Shown piece by piece: positions 11,266 through 21,119 of a stretch of 64,000 bases of DNA. The first letter of the stretch is position 1. Every line of letters starts with the position of its first letter. The notes below the pieces were generated by a model. It made no database searches, had not been told where the DNA came from, and saw nothing but the letters and a program-made list of their open reading frames with translations. The stretch is from the NCBI GenBank assembly GCA_037447655.1, contig JBBHKE010000324.1, forward strand, positions 1 through 64,000, in the 5' to 3' direction. Both the position numbers and the translations under genes were made by a program. The DNA comes from Zygnema cylindricum (lineage: Eukaryota; Streptophyta; Zygnematophyceae; Zygnematales; Zygnemataceae).

Positions 11266-11272
11266 TATAAAT
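11266..11272 (+). promoter_or_regulatory. Probable TATA box of X LTR
   Basis: TATAAAT in the context CTTGTATAAATGG, conserved in the other X LTRs about 370 bases before the LTR end. It would place the transcript start near 11300. Confidence 0.6.
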
Positions 11273-11620
11273 GGCAAACTTTTGCCAGCCATATTAATTA
11301 ACTCAGTTGACCATTTTCAGTGATTCTTTTTGCTGCGGACTCAGGGGAGTCCAGGCTACACACGGGTGTAGTCGGTCAGAGTAATTGCCTGCCTGGGTGG
11401 CTGCATTTTGAAAGGGAAGTCAAAGTGGGTGTATGTATCCAAATCACATATTCTAACTTTGCATTCTATGGTGGAACTGAGCACACAGAAAGTCTTATTT
11501 CATAGGGGTGAAGCTACCATGGAGTTCTGATTGTCAAGGGGTCAATCATTTGGGTTTATATAAACTTGGAGTCGGCACTATTATGATTAGCTTCTTTTGA
11601 TCTACGAATTCTGTGTGGCA

Positions 11621-12706
11621 ATGGAGCCCATAGAATTTCAGGTTATGGGGCCACCATCTAGGGTGCCTATGTTTGATGGAACAGACTTCACTTATTGGGA
11701 GTTCACGATGGAGGGATTGCTTTTCAAGAAGCACTTATGGGTAATTGTTTCGGGACAAGTGAGATGTCCGCCACCTGGCTTTGGAGGAGCTTACTATGGA
11801 GAATCATCTGAGGCTGTCCAGAATATCAACCGGAGTTCAGATGCAACAGAAGGTGAAGGGAAAAACCTTGTCGTGAATGGGGAATTAGGGGAGAAGGATA
11901 AAGGGATACCTATGGTGAGGGGAGCTAGGCTCTCAGCTATGGTACCACTCGTAGGGATTAAAACTGAAGAAAATGACAGAAAAATATGGGAATATAAAAA
12001 CACTATAGCAAAACATCTCATGCTTAGATATGTGTCTAAGTCCATAGTTATCACTCTTTTAAGTCTAACCAAGTCTTCGGAAATCTGGGGAACACTACTT
12101 CAGATTTATAAGAGTGAGACTATACAGGGGCAGCAGTTAGTAAAACAAGAAATAGAGGACTATGTTTATAAAGGCGGTAGCATGATAGAGTTTTGCAATG
12201 ATATTGCTGCGTTATATGTTGAGCTTGCTTGTGCAGGATATGTAGAATTTGAGGAGAGAAAGATTAATACACTAATCATGAAACTCCCAGATGAATACGA
12301 AGACATCATTTACCGTATGCAGGGAATGGATGTCTCCTCGTGGACTTGGAGCATTACCATGGGGATAATACTTGTGAGGGAAAGCACTTTGGAGCTTCGT
12401 AGGGGAAGTGACAGGGGGACTACATTTACAGCTGGTGGTGACTGGCGGAAGCGTGATGTGAGGAACGACAGTGATGCGCGGAAGCGTGATGAGAAGAAGA
12501 AAGACAAAGGTAAACCTGATCGGAACTTTGGTGGAAAGAGAGGGAGAGGAAAAGAAAGGGGAGCCTTGAAAAAAGGGGTTTGCTTCGCTTGTAGGAAATT
12601 GGTTCACTATATGGAGGAGTGTCCTTGTTTGGAAGAACTTAGAAGTTGGTATGTGAATGAGGAGGAAGAAGGGGAAGAGGAGAAAGAGGATGAAGAAATT
12701 TTGTAG
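11621..12706 (+). CDS. Gag of plus-strand X element (premature stop)
   Basis: A 361-residue Gag starting at ATG 11621 inside the LTR. The first residues, MEPIEFQ, are LTR-encoded; the next, VMGPP, are encoded by the primer site. A second ATG at 11645 is an alternative start. The Copia gag core (YWEF, SSEIWGTLLQIYKSETIQ, LMKLPDEYEDII) is followed by a basic region and a zinc knuckle CFACRKLVHYMEEC (residues 321-334, Cys321, Cys324, His329, Cys334). The usual Gly before His is replaced by Val. An acidic run leads to TAG 12704-12706; sister copy X1 has AAG at that position. Gag would form the virus-like particle and bind RNA. It is the longest uninterrupted retroelement frame besides the B pol. 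Confidence 0.75.
   Translation: MEPIEFQVMGPPSRVPMFDGTDFTYWEFTMEGLLFKKHLWVIVSGQVRCPPPGFGGAYYGESSEAVQNINRSSDATEGEGKNLVVNGELGEKDKGIPMVRGARLSAMVPLVGIKTEENDRKIWEYKNTIAKHLMLRYVSKSIVITLLSLTKSSEIWGTLLQIYKSETIQGQQLVKQEIEDYVYKGGSMIEFCNDIAALYVELACAGYVEFEERKINTLIMKLPDEYEDIIYRMQGMDVSSWTWSITMGIILVRESTLELRRGSDRGTTFTAGGDWRKRDVRNDSDARKRDEKKKDKGKPDRNFGGKRGRGKERGALKKGVCFACRKLVHYMEECPCLEELRSWYVNEEEEGEEEKEDEEIL
11641..11655 (+). other. Primer-binding site, half-tRNA initiator Met type
   Basis: GGTTATGGGGCCACC, one mismatch from the perfect anticodon-arm complement, with zero spacing from the LTR end. The ATG at 11645-11647 lies opposite the CAU anticodon. Confidence 0.8.
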
Positions 12707-13474
12707 CTTCTTCACATCGGTAGAATGGAGAAGAGAGAAAAGCACACAGAAATTCCACAAAGGCAACATTGTGCTTTTGGAGGTATAAGGGAAGTAAAGA
12801 CAGAGGAGGTACTTGAGGATGTCGAGGAGTGTAGAGTGGATGACTTCGAAATGAGAAAGTCAGATCTAGGATCCATAAGTGAAAATGGGAAAGATAAAAT
12901 TAATGAGGATAATTTTATAGATATTTTGAAAACAAAAAACTGGTCGGAAAGGGAGACTTCAACGGATTCCGAGGAAAGGGGAGAAGTGAAACTAAAAGGA
13001 GTTTTAAAGGATAGGGGAGAAGAGGAATATTTGTTGAAAGGTTTAAAAGAAGAGAAATATTTAATGGGAATAAATTTAGAAAGTGAGAGTGGAAAGATCT
13101 CCATGGGAGAGACTGAGGAAAGTTCATTTTTTGGGGGTAATGGGTGTGACATCACTAAAGAAAGTGATGGTATTTATGAAGATGTGCCTATAAAAGGGCT
13201 AGCATCTGGGTGTATGTTGCAGATTGGGGAAGGGGCTGGTTGTTTGAATTGCAAGAGGGAAAGTGGATTTAGTGTGGATGGAAAAGAGATGAGGTGGATA
13301 AAATCTTTGCTCGGATTTATGACAAGTGGGATGCTAAACGAAATGTGCGATGCAATTGTTATTCCATTTCATCTAAAGCATTGTTTGAAATACGACAGCA
13401 TTTTTCTTAAATTATATAAAAGGAAAAAGAAAAAGGAAAAGGGGAAGGGAGTGTTTTGTTTATTTTGTTTGTAA
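12707..13474 (+). pseudogene. Fossil RT/RNase H tail, in frame after the Gag stop
   Basis: 255 codons that continue the Gag frame after the TAG. The start, TEIPQRQHCAFGG, matches the family B segment just before the protease (EIPRRQKCANGG). The frame then jumps to VDDFEM, KYLMGI, GGNGCDIT with a Ser-Asp, GEGAGC and MRWIKSLLG, and ends with a basic run (KRKKKKEKGKGK). These line up in order with the family B RT end and RNase H. Protease, integrase and most of RT are absent, as is the RNase H catalytic Glu segment. The frame stays open through the deletion scars. I read it as a fusion formed by internal deletion, not a new domain. Confidence 0.65.
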
Positions 13475-13496
13475 GAGTTGAAAGGAAGTAGACTAG

Positions 13497-13509
13497 AAAA
13501 TAAGGGGAG
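13497..13509 (+). other. Polypurine tract
   Basis: AAAATAAGGGGAG directly before the 3' LTR. Families A and B have the same tract, and C has a related one, consistent with plus-strand priming. Confidence 0.75.
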
Positions 13510-13560
13510 TGTTGATATTTGGGTATTTTCTAGGTCTTTTTAGGATAGAAAAGTATTAGA

Positions 13561-13647
13561 GGCAGTCTACCTCTAACCTCCTTCTCCAAGCCCCCACACT
13601 TGTTGTAGTCACTGAAGGCTGGAGAGGGAGCTAGAGCCATGGCTGCC
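13561..13647 (+). other. Conserved LTR hairpin (would be in the 3' UTR of the genomic RNA)
   Basis: Outer arms GGCAG and CTGCC enclose a stem of about 20 pairs (CTCTAACCTCC... with ...GGAGCTAGAG) and a loop around CACTTGTTGTAGTCACTGA. The same loop occurs in families A and B, with different but still complementary stems. Confidence 0.6.
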
Positions 13648-13703
13648 TAAGCTCTCCAGAGAGACAGGAATAGATTATAGGTATGTTTACCAAAAAGATA
13701 TTT

Positions 13704-13786
13704 GACGGACCCAGGAATTGATCCTGGTACCTACCGTCTGCCAAACGTCCCGTAGCCGTTAGCTTTGTCCATTTAGTCTAGAACTA
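13704..13786 (-). other. tRNA-like module antisense to the X LTR
   Basis: The minus strand holds GGACAAAGCTAACGGCT (A-box-like), then a T-arm-like hairpin with perfect 5-base arms CCAGG and CCTGG around a 7-base loop, with B box GGATCAATTCC at 13714-13724. Confidence 0.5.
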
Positions 13787-14818
13787 GTGCTATTACGTAT
13801 AAGGTTTGATAAATATTTAATTATTTATAGGTAGGATTTTCCATTTAACAGGGTTACGGTATATAGGGCATAGAAACAGCTGTATTTTTAGTACCGGACG
13901 AAATAAATAGTACAGACATTTATTTCGACGGTCCGTTTTAATTACGATGTAAATCCGACGGCCGTGGTTAGCGTCGACATAGCGAAAAGGAAAATTTGGC
14001 AGTTTGCAGACGTCGCCACTCCGGATGACACGTGGCAACATCGTACGGGAATACGGAATTTCCGGAACAACAGAAAACAAATCCGAGTGTGACAAATGTC
14101 GTACTATGGCGACATCGTAAAATGTACGTGTAGAAAGTACGCCGGCACTTGTACTTTCTTGTACGGTACCATTTTTATGACGCGGCATGATCTGGCGCCA
14201 GGTGGAGAGAAAAGATTTGGAGGCAGGAATTCCAGAGATTATAAGAGCGAATCCGGATAGGACATTTGTTGACTTTTTAGCCATGTCGTACGATGATCGT
14301 ACAAAAGGTACACCGGCATCTGTACCTTTATGTACTATACAGTAATGTGATTGGTCCGTAGCTTAGTACTAGAGGGTGTAGAGAGGGGTTTAGGACTTAG
14401 AATATTTCGGGTAGGTAGCTGACTCTCCCAGAGAGCACCTTGTATAGATGGCAAACTTTGGCCAGCCATAACTATCAACTCAGTTGACCAAATTAAGTGA
14501 TTCTTGTTGCTGCAGACTCAGGGGAGTCTAGGCTACACAGGGGTGTAGTCGGTCAGAAATTTTGCCTGCCTGGGTGGCTGCATTTCTAAGGGAAAGTCAA
14601 AGTGGGGAATGTTATCCTAAACTCATATTCTAACTTTGCATTCTGTAGTGAAATCGAGCGCACAGAATGTCTTATTTCACAGGGGTGAAGCTGTAATGGG
14701 GTTTTGATTGTCAAGGGGTCAATCATTTGGGTTTATATTAACTTGGAGTCGGCACTATCTAGATTAGCTTCCTTTGGACCTGCGAATTCTGTGTGGCAAT
14801 GGAGCCCATAGAATTTCA

Positions 14819-17800
14819 GATTCTCGTTCGAGAGAATACGATTGAGATCCGAAGGGGAGGAAAGACTGTGCAAGCCTTGGCAGGTGCGACCGATTGGAGG
14901 ATCAAGGATTCTCGGAAACCGGTAGGAAACTATGGGGGGAGGGAGTAGAAAAATCAGACCGACGAGTTAGGACCAAGGGCTCCCAAAGGTTTATGTCATT
15001 TTTGTAAGAAACCGGGGCACTATATGGCACAGTGCACTAAGCTAACAGAGCTTCGGTTAAAGGAGGGGCAGACTGGTGGAACCTTGAGAGGAAAGAAAAA
15101 GGCCCTTGTGACACAAGTACACAATGCGTAATCCGAGGACGAGGACAATGAGCTTCTATTAGATGAGGAGTTTGAGGCGAAAAACGAGGTCGAAATACCA
15201 CGAAGGCAGAAATGTGCTTACGAAAGATTAAAGGTGAAGCAGGCTGGATTGTAGATTCAGGTGCCTCCATGCACATGTGTAAGGATAAGCACCTGTTCAC
15301 TAACATAAGAAAGATTCCCAACGTAGAGATAAAGTACGGAGATGGGAGGATAGTCACTACTACTCTTGTAGGATAGGTAGATCTCAAAGTGTTAGTAGAA
15401 GGAAGGACATCTATAGTAACATTCTCCGATGTATTGTTTATTCCGAGGCTGAAAAAAAACCTCATCTCTACATCTGTATTAGATGATAAGGGTTTTTTTA
15501 CTAGCACTAGGGAAGGAGTCTTTATTGGTAGTTTTGAGGAAGAGGTCTATTTCATTGTTCAGAAAGGTAGCCAAGGGATGATTAGGCTGATTTTAAGTAA
15601 TGAAAGAAAGAAACTTTATTATGCTGGTGTTCATGATATTATGATGTGGCATAAGAGGCTTGGGCATGTGAATCTAGATAAGTTAAGAGAGGTGAAAAAG
15701 ATGGGAGTGGTGGAAAGGATTCAGTTCAGTGAGAGTGATAATATAAGTGATTATAGTGGATGTGCTCAAGGTAAAGCACACAAATTACCCTTTCTCAAAA
15801 CAACCACTTATAAGAGAGAAAAAAGTTCTACATTTAGTACACACAGATATTTGGGACCTGGCTAAAGTGCCCTCACCGGGGGGGAAGAGATTTATGATGA
15901 CTATCACTGATGATTAGTCTCGGTATTTTGAAAAACAAGTCAAAGGCTCATGATTGTTTTAGACAATAAAAAGCATGGAGCGAAAAACTCCATGAAACTC
16001 CAATCAAGAGATTAACGAGTGACAATGGTGGAGAGTATACTTTTATCCAATATGAGGATTTTCTAAGGGAAGATCGAGTCCAACACCAAAAGATAGTTCC
16101 AGAAAACCCATAACAGAATGGGGTAGCTGAAAGATTAAATAGGACACTAAGTGATAGTGCTAGAAGTATGTTGTCAGATAAGAAGATAACAAAAAGGTTT
16201 TGGGCCGAAGCAATGAACCGTGCTAATTACCTCAAAAAGAGAGTTCTTACTTCAGCTATAAAAGATCAAACACCTTATGAGAGATGGACAGGTCGCAAAC
16301 CAGACATATCCCACTTAAAGGTTTTCGGGAGTCAAGTATTCAGTCTAGACACGGATCGGTCTAATTGGAAGCTAGATCCTAAAGGAAACTCGGGATACTT
16401 ATTAGGATATGATGAGGATGTGAAAAGTTATAGAGTCTATGATCTAAAAAGGGAAGATATAATCTTAGTAAAGCATGTAGTAGTCATGGATGAAGAATAG
16501 TCCGTGGATCCCTTCAAGTATACAAAGTCGGTAAAAATCAGATTTGAGTCAAAAAATTCCGATGACTTTGAACTTCCTAACTATCCAGGTTTTAGAGAAA
16601 ATGACATTCTTGCAGGTACAAATCAGACCGAAAAAAACTCGGCTGCAGAAACTCCAATGACAACTCTACCCGAAGCGGAAGACGTTGTGGAAACTGATTC
16701 GAAATCAAGAGAAAGGGGAGAAACCGAGATTGTTCAAAAGAACCCACAAGAACCATCTATTTTGGCCACAGATTTTGAGGGGGGAAGGAGAAGTAGCAAA
16801 ATATTGCAAGAAAAACAAGTTAATAACAAGGTAACAAAAATATCTCATCAAGATGAACCTCAGACTTCTAGAGAGGCGATGACTTGTCCAGAAAGGAATC
16901 GGTGGAAGACAGCCATCAATGAGGAGATGGCCTCAATTATAGCAGCCCACACCTAGGAGCTGGTGGATTGTCCACCTAACAGAAAACCAATCGGTTATAA
17001 GTGTGTTTTCAAATTAAAACTGAACTTGGGTAACACCATTGAGCGTTATAAAGCCCGATTAGTTGCAAAAGGATTTACACAGAAAGGAGGAATCGACTAC
17101 GAGGAAACCTTTGCCACGGTCACCAAATTTCCCTCCGTCCACATATTTCTCAGTCTGGCAGCAACAGAAGACATGGAGGTGCACCAGATGGACATCAAGA
17201 CAACCTTTTTTCATAGGGATTTCGAATAGGAGATCTTCATGTGGCAACTTGAAGGATTTGTGGAGGAAGGAGAGGAGAGTAAGATATGTCGGCTTGTTAA
17301 ATCTCTTTATGGTTTGAAACAAGCGGAGCGACACTGGAATAAGAAGCTTGATGAGTTTCTTACCGGTCTAGGAAATATCAGGATCAGCTCAGATCACTCA
17401 ATCTATGTTTTTGAAGATGAGGAAGGTGTTACTTTTATTGCAATTTATGTTGATGATTTGCTTCTTTAAAGTAAATCAATGGACAAAATTAATAAAGTGA
17501 AAGATATGGAGGAGGCAAGATACATTTTGGGAATTCAAGCAGAAAGAGACCGAGAAAGAAAGATTATAAGATTGACTCAAAAGGAAGGAATTCGGAACAT
17601 GTTGGAAAAATTTCAGATGGATAAGGCTAATAGTTTTACAACTTCAATGGAGTTAAAAAGGGAATTGAGGGGAGTGAGGATGAAAGAGTCATAGTCTTAA
17701 ACGAGGAATTAAGTCTCGAAGAACATAATTTCATGCAGACTATTCTTTACAAGCAAGTAGTGGGAAGTCTAATTTATTTTAGGAATTGTACCCAACCGAT

Positions 17801-18411
17801 TTAGCTGCAGCTGTAGGAGTAGTGAGTAGAAGTTTAAATACTCCCACTAAGAAGGATTGGGAGGCAGCTAAGAGAGTCCTTAGATATATGATACGAACTA
17901 GGGATATATGGTTGCATTTGGGTGGGGAGAATAGTGACATCACTACTTGGAGTGATGTCACTTGTGGTGATGCTCTGATGAGGAGATGTACTTCTGGATA
18001 TGTGTTATAAGTGGGCGATGGGGCTTGCTGTTGGAGTAGCAAACACCAAAAGGTTATTGCTCAGTCCACCATGGAGGCTGAGTATATGACCTTTTGCTCT
18101 GATGTTAAAAGAATTTATGTGGGTTAAGTTTTTGCTTGGTGAGCTTGGTTACCTTAAGAGCGGTGTGTAGAAATTTTTTTGTGATAATCAGGGAGCAATC
18201 GCTATTTGTGCCAATCCTAAACATCATTTTAAAGCCAAACACATGCACATTAGACTCATCTTTGTTAGCGAGAAAGTAGAAAACAAAATAATCATTTTAG
18301 AGTACCGACCAGATAGCGAGATGGTAGCAGATATGATGACCAAACCTGTGCCTTCCCCTAAGCTAATTTCTGCAGGGAGAAGTGTGGTCTCAAATTAAAG
18401 GTAGACTAGAA
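14819..18411 (+). pseudogene. Family B gag-pol remnant
   Basis: In order: gag end and zinc knuckle CHFCKKPGHYMAQC (near 14998-15040); protease WIVDSGASMHMC (near 15245-15280); pre-integrase WHKRLGHVNLDKL and CAQGKAH (15389-15865); integrase with DNGGEY and a damaged centre (15870-16500); RT with CVFKLKLNLGNTIERYKARLVAKG (16963-17229) and YVDDLL (17239-17469); RNase H with TTWSDV and DNQ (17786-18400). From 16168 to 17694 the frame is collinear and interrupted only by single stops at 16498, 16954, 17227 and 17467. Frame changes elsewhere also disable it. Confidence 0.85.
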
Positions 18412-18424
18412 AAAATAAGAGGAC

Positions 18425-19491
18425 TGTAGAAATTGATGGTTCTTTTGTATTTTGTAAGTCTAAAATGAAATACAGAAAGAAAGCGAGGCAGTCTACCTCT
18501 AACTTCTCTCTCCAACTCCCACACTTATTGCAGTCACTGAGAGGTTGGAGAGGAAGCTAGAGCCATGGCTACCTAGGATATCCAAAGGTTTACAGAAAAT
18601 AGATTAGTTGATTTACAAATAGGTAGTTTATTTACTAAAAGAGAAGATGTCAAATACAGGATTTGATTCTGATACCTACCGTCTGTTGAAGCCGCTGGTA
18701 GCCGGTAGACTAACCCATGAAGTCTAGGACTAGAGTTACATGCTATAGGGTTTGTTAGTTATTTAAATGTTGCCACGTAGGATAATTCATTTAACGGCAA
18801 CTGTTTACAGGATACATAGATTCAGTTATGTAAAAGTACGGATTACGATATGGATAAGAAACGAGTACCGCGTATTTGTTTCTCTAAACGAAACAAATAC
18901 CGCGCACGTATTTATGATGGCTACGATTGAAATCTGCATTCAATCGGACAGTCGGGAAGAATGCCTGGATCGAGGAAGAGAATCTCGTCGGTTTGTGGTT
19001 ATCGCCACATTGGATGACACGTGGCACAATTACATTGGATCGCGGCATCTTTGGGGATTACGGGACCAAATTCGGATATGACATGTGTTGACATTTAGGC
19101 CATGTCGTACAATATTCGTACAGAAAGTACACCGGCAGCTGTACTTTTGTGTACGAAAGTGTAATATGATTGGTGTCGTATATCAGTAGATAGAGTTTAA
19201 GAGAGAGATAGGACTTAGAAAAATTTGGTAGATAGGACCCTCTCTCCTAGAAAGCTTCTGTACAAATGGTCAACTTTGACCCTCTATAACTTACTGCTCA
19301 GGGGAGCAAATTCAAAGATTTTTTTTGTTATTGACTCAGGGGAGTCTTGCCTTCATAAGGGTGGAGGTGGTTAGAGTTTTTTTCAGCCAGGGTGGCATTT
19401 ATTCTTGCTGAAACACAAAGGGGTAAGGGTTATCCTAGAGGCTTCTTCGAAGCTATCCATTCGGATGATCTATCGAGGTCTCAGAGTTGCA
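18425..19491 (+). repeat. 3' LTR of family B remnant
   Basis: 1067 bases, TGTAGAAATTGATGG to AGAGTTGCA. The hairpin region is near 18487-18575 with a GTTGGAGAGGAAGC stem typical of B, and the antisense tRNA-like module is near 18660-18730. The preceding polypurine tract is degraded. Confidence 0.8.
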
Positions 19492-20426
19492 CTAGAGCCA
19501 TGGCTGCCTGTGTCCTGTCCAGAGAGAGAGAGGCAGTTGTTATTGAAAAGTGTTAATTAATAATTCACTTCCCTATTTTAATTACACTTTAAAGAGAGAG
19601 AGTTAGGATCAAAGGCACGCCATGGCTGCCTCCATATTTAGAAAGTGGTAGATTTGGAAGTAGAGGATATTTTACCAAAATGTTGCCTAAATCCGGATTT
19701 GAATCTTTGTCCGTGGTTTACTATGTAGTCGGTAGCCTTATCCACTAAGGCTTAATCGAAACGATACACGTGACGGATTTCAAAGATATGTAAACATTAA
19801 CGCAACGGCTAATTAACACCAAACTAACGAAGAGGAACAATTCATGCACGTACGCGAATCTTAACCATGTAAATATGTTTTGATCAGACGGGCAACATTG
19901 TAGCCGCCACCCGAAGTGAGCTTTTGGCGGCATTCGGAGATAGCATCACGCGGTGCCACGTGGCGCCACATTATTTGATACCGGAGAAGATGGGAGGAGG
20001 AACAATGGCTCCCGATTTGAGAGGTGTTGCCTTGTAGACTATGTGTAAAATGGACGTACAATAAGTAGATCGCCCATAATACCTTCTTATACTATATAGT
20101 GTTTCTATTGGACTAGGGTTTAGTAGGAGGTAGTCGTGAGTAGGCACACCAAGACTTAGTGATATTTAGGTACCTCTCTCTAAAAGAGCTTGTAACTATA
20201 AAGGTCATCTTTGACCAGCCATAACTTACTACTCAGGGGAGCAAATTCAGAGATTCTTTTTGCTATCGACTAAGAGAAGTCTTGCCTTAATGAGAGTGAA
20301 GGTGGTCAGAGTTTTTGTGTGTTAAGGTGACAGTTATTATTGCTGAAACACAAAGGGGTCATGGTTATCCTAGAGGCTTCGTGTGAGCTGCCTACTTTGA
20401 GGACCTATGGAGGTCTCATAGTTGCA
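19492..20426 (+). repeat. B-related LTR fragment, 5' truncated
   Basis: Begins inside the hairpin (ctagagccatggctgcc) and ends tctcatagttgca, so about 140 bases of the LTR start are missing. On the minus strand at about 19670-19735 it has the clearest A-box/D-arm-like text of the set (TTAGTGGATAAGGC) and a near B box GATTCAAATCC. Confidence 0.65.
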
Positions 20427-20532
20427 TGTGTGTGGGTGTGTGTGTGTAGGTGTGGGGGTGGGTGTGGGTGTGCGTGTGTGGGAGGGTGTGGGTGTGTGTG
20501 GGTGGGTGTGGGTGTGTGTGGGTGTGTGTGGG
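20427..20532 (+). repeat. Imperfect (TG)n array with TGGG interruptions
   Basis: About 105 bases of TG/GG text directly after the LTR end. Confidence 0.9.
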
Positions 20533-20781
20533 TAGGCACCACTTTTGTAAAATGCCCCTTAACTTTAATCTGTCACCTTCTAAATAACGCGGCAGCTACA
20601 GCGTGCTTTTGATCCTCTCTCTCTCACTTTAGAGTCTAACTAAAATAAAGAATTTAAATATTAATTAACTCTTTTCATCGGCTCTCTTTGAGTCCTCAGT
20701 GACTACGACAAGTGTGAGGACTTAAGAACCTTCGTAGACAGACGGATAAAAGACAAAAAATAGTAAATACCTTTTTCAACA
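20533..20781 (-). repeat. LTR fragment between two GT arrays
   Basis: The right end reads tttttcaaca, the complement of a TGTTGAAAAA LTR start. The conserved hairpin loop text cagtgactacgacaagtg is at about 20697-20715. This looks like the first part of a minus-strand LTR. Confidence 0.5.
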
Positions 20782-21055
20782 GTGTGTGGGTGTGTGTGGG
20801 TGTGGGTGTGGGGGTGGGTGTGGGTGTGTGTGGGTGGGTGTGGGTGGGTGTGGTGTGGGGTGTGTGTGTGTGTGTGTGTGTGTGTGGGGTGGGTGTGGGT
20901 GTGTGTGTGGGTGGGTGTGGGTGTGTGTGGTGTGTGTGTGGGTGTGTGTGGGTGTGTGTGGGTGTGTGTGGGTGTGTGGGGTGCGTGTGGGTGTGGCACG
21001 TGCGTGCGTCGTATCGTGCGTGGTTGCGTGCCTGCGTGTGTGTGTGTGTGTGTGT

Positions 21056-21119
<64 letters not shown>
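20782..21119 (+). repeat. Long (GT)n / (GTGG)n array
   Basis: About 340 bases, including a pure GT run of roughly 58 bases at 21061-21118. A short non-repeat island (cgtgcgtgcgtcgtatcg) lies at 20999-21030. All long reading frames here are repeat artefacts. Confidence 0.95.

Larger units (their letters stand above)
10879..11640 (+). repeat. 5' LTR of plus-strand X element, left-truncated
   Basis: It matches the last 760 bases of the X LTR and ends catagaatttca. About 400 bases of the LTR start are missing. The Pol II promoter elements remain: G-box at 11033-11038, GTAC palindrome at 11121-11161 and TATA box at 11266-11272. Confidence 0.85.
10879..14818 (+). mobile_element. Family X element, plus orientation
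   Basis: A copy with a 5' LTR truncated at its left (10879-11640), primer site, the best-preserved gag in the window, the fossil tail, a polypurine tract and a complete 3' LTR. Its right edge joins family B gag at 14819 (gattctcgttcg), so it was inserted into a B element whose 5' part is now gone. Its left edge meets the outer X LTR head to head. Confidence 0.85.
13510..14818 (+). repeat. 3' LTR of plus-strand X element
   Basis: 1309 bases, TGTTGATATT to ATAGAATTTCA. It is longer than its relatives because the GTAC promoter module is present twice (about 14110-14165 and 14285-14345). It holds the LTR hairpin (13561-13647) and the antisense B box (13714-13724). Confidence 0.85.
14819..19491 (+). 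mobile_element. Family B Copia element, 5' truncated
   Basis: Starts within gag (ILVRENTIEIRRGG) where the X element was inserted, continues through zinc knuckle, protease, integrase, RT and RNase H, and ends with a 3' LTR at 18425-19491. The 5' LTR and first half of gag are not found to the left. Confidence 0.85.

Noticed and set aside
13704-13786. Calling the LTR tRNA-like modules true tRNA genes
   Set aside because: No complete acceptor stem or anticodon arm can be drawn, and the loop lengths are irregular.
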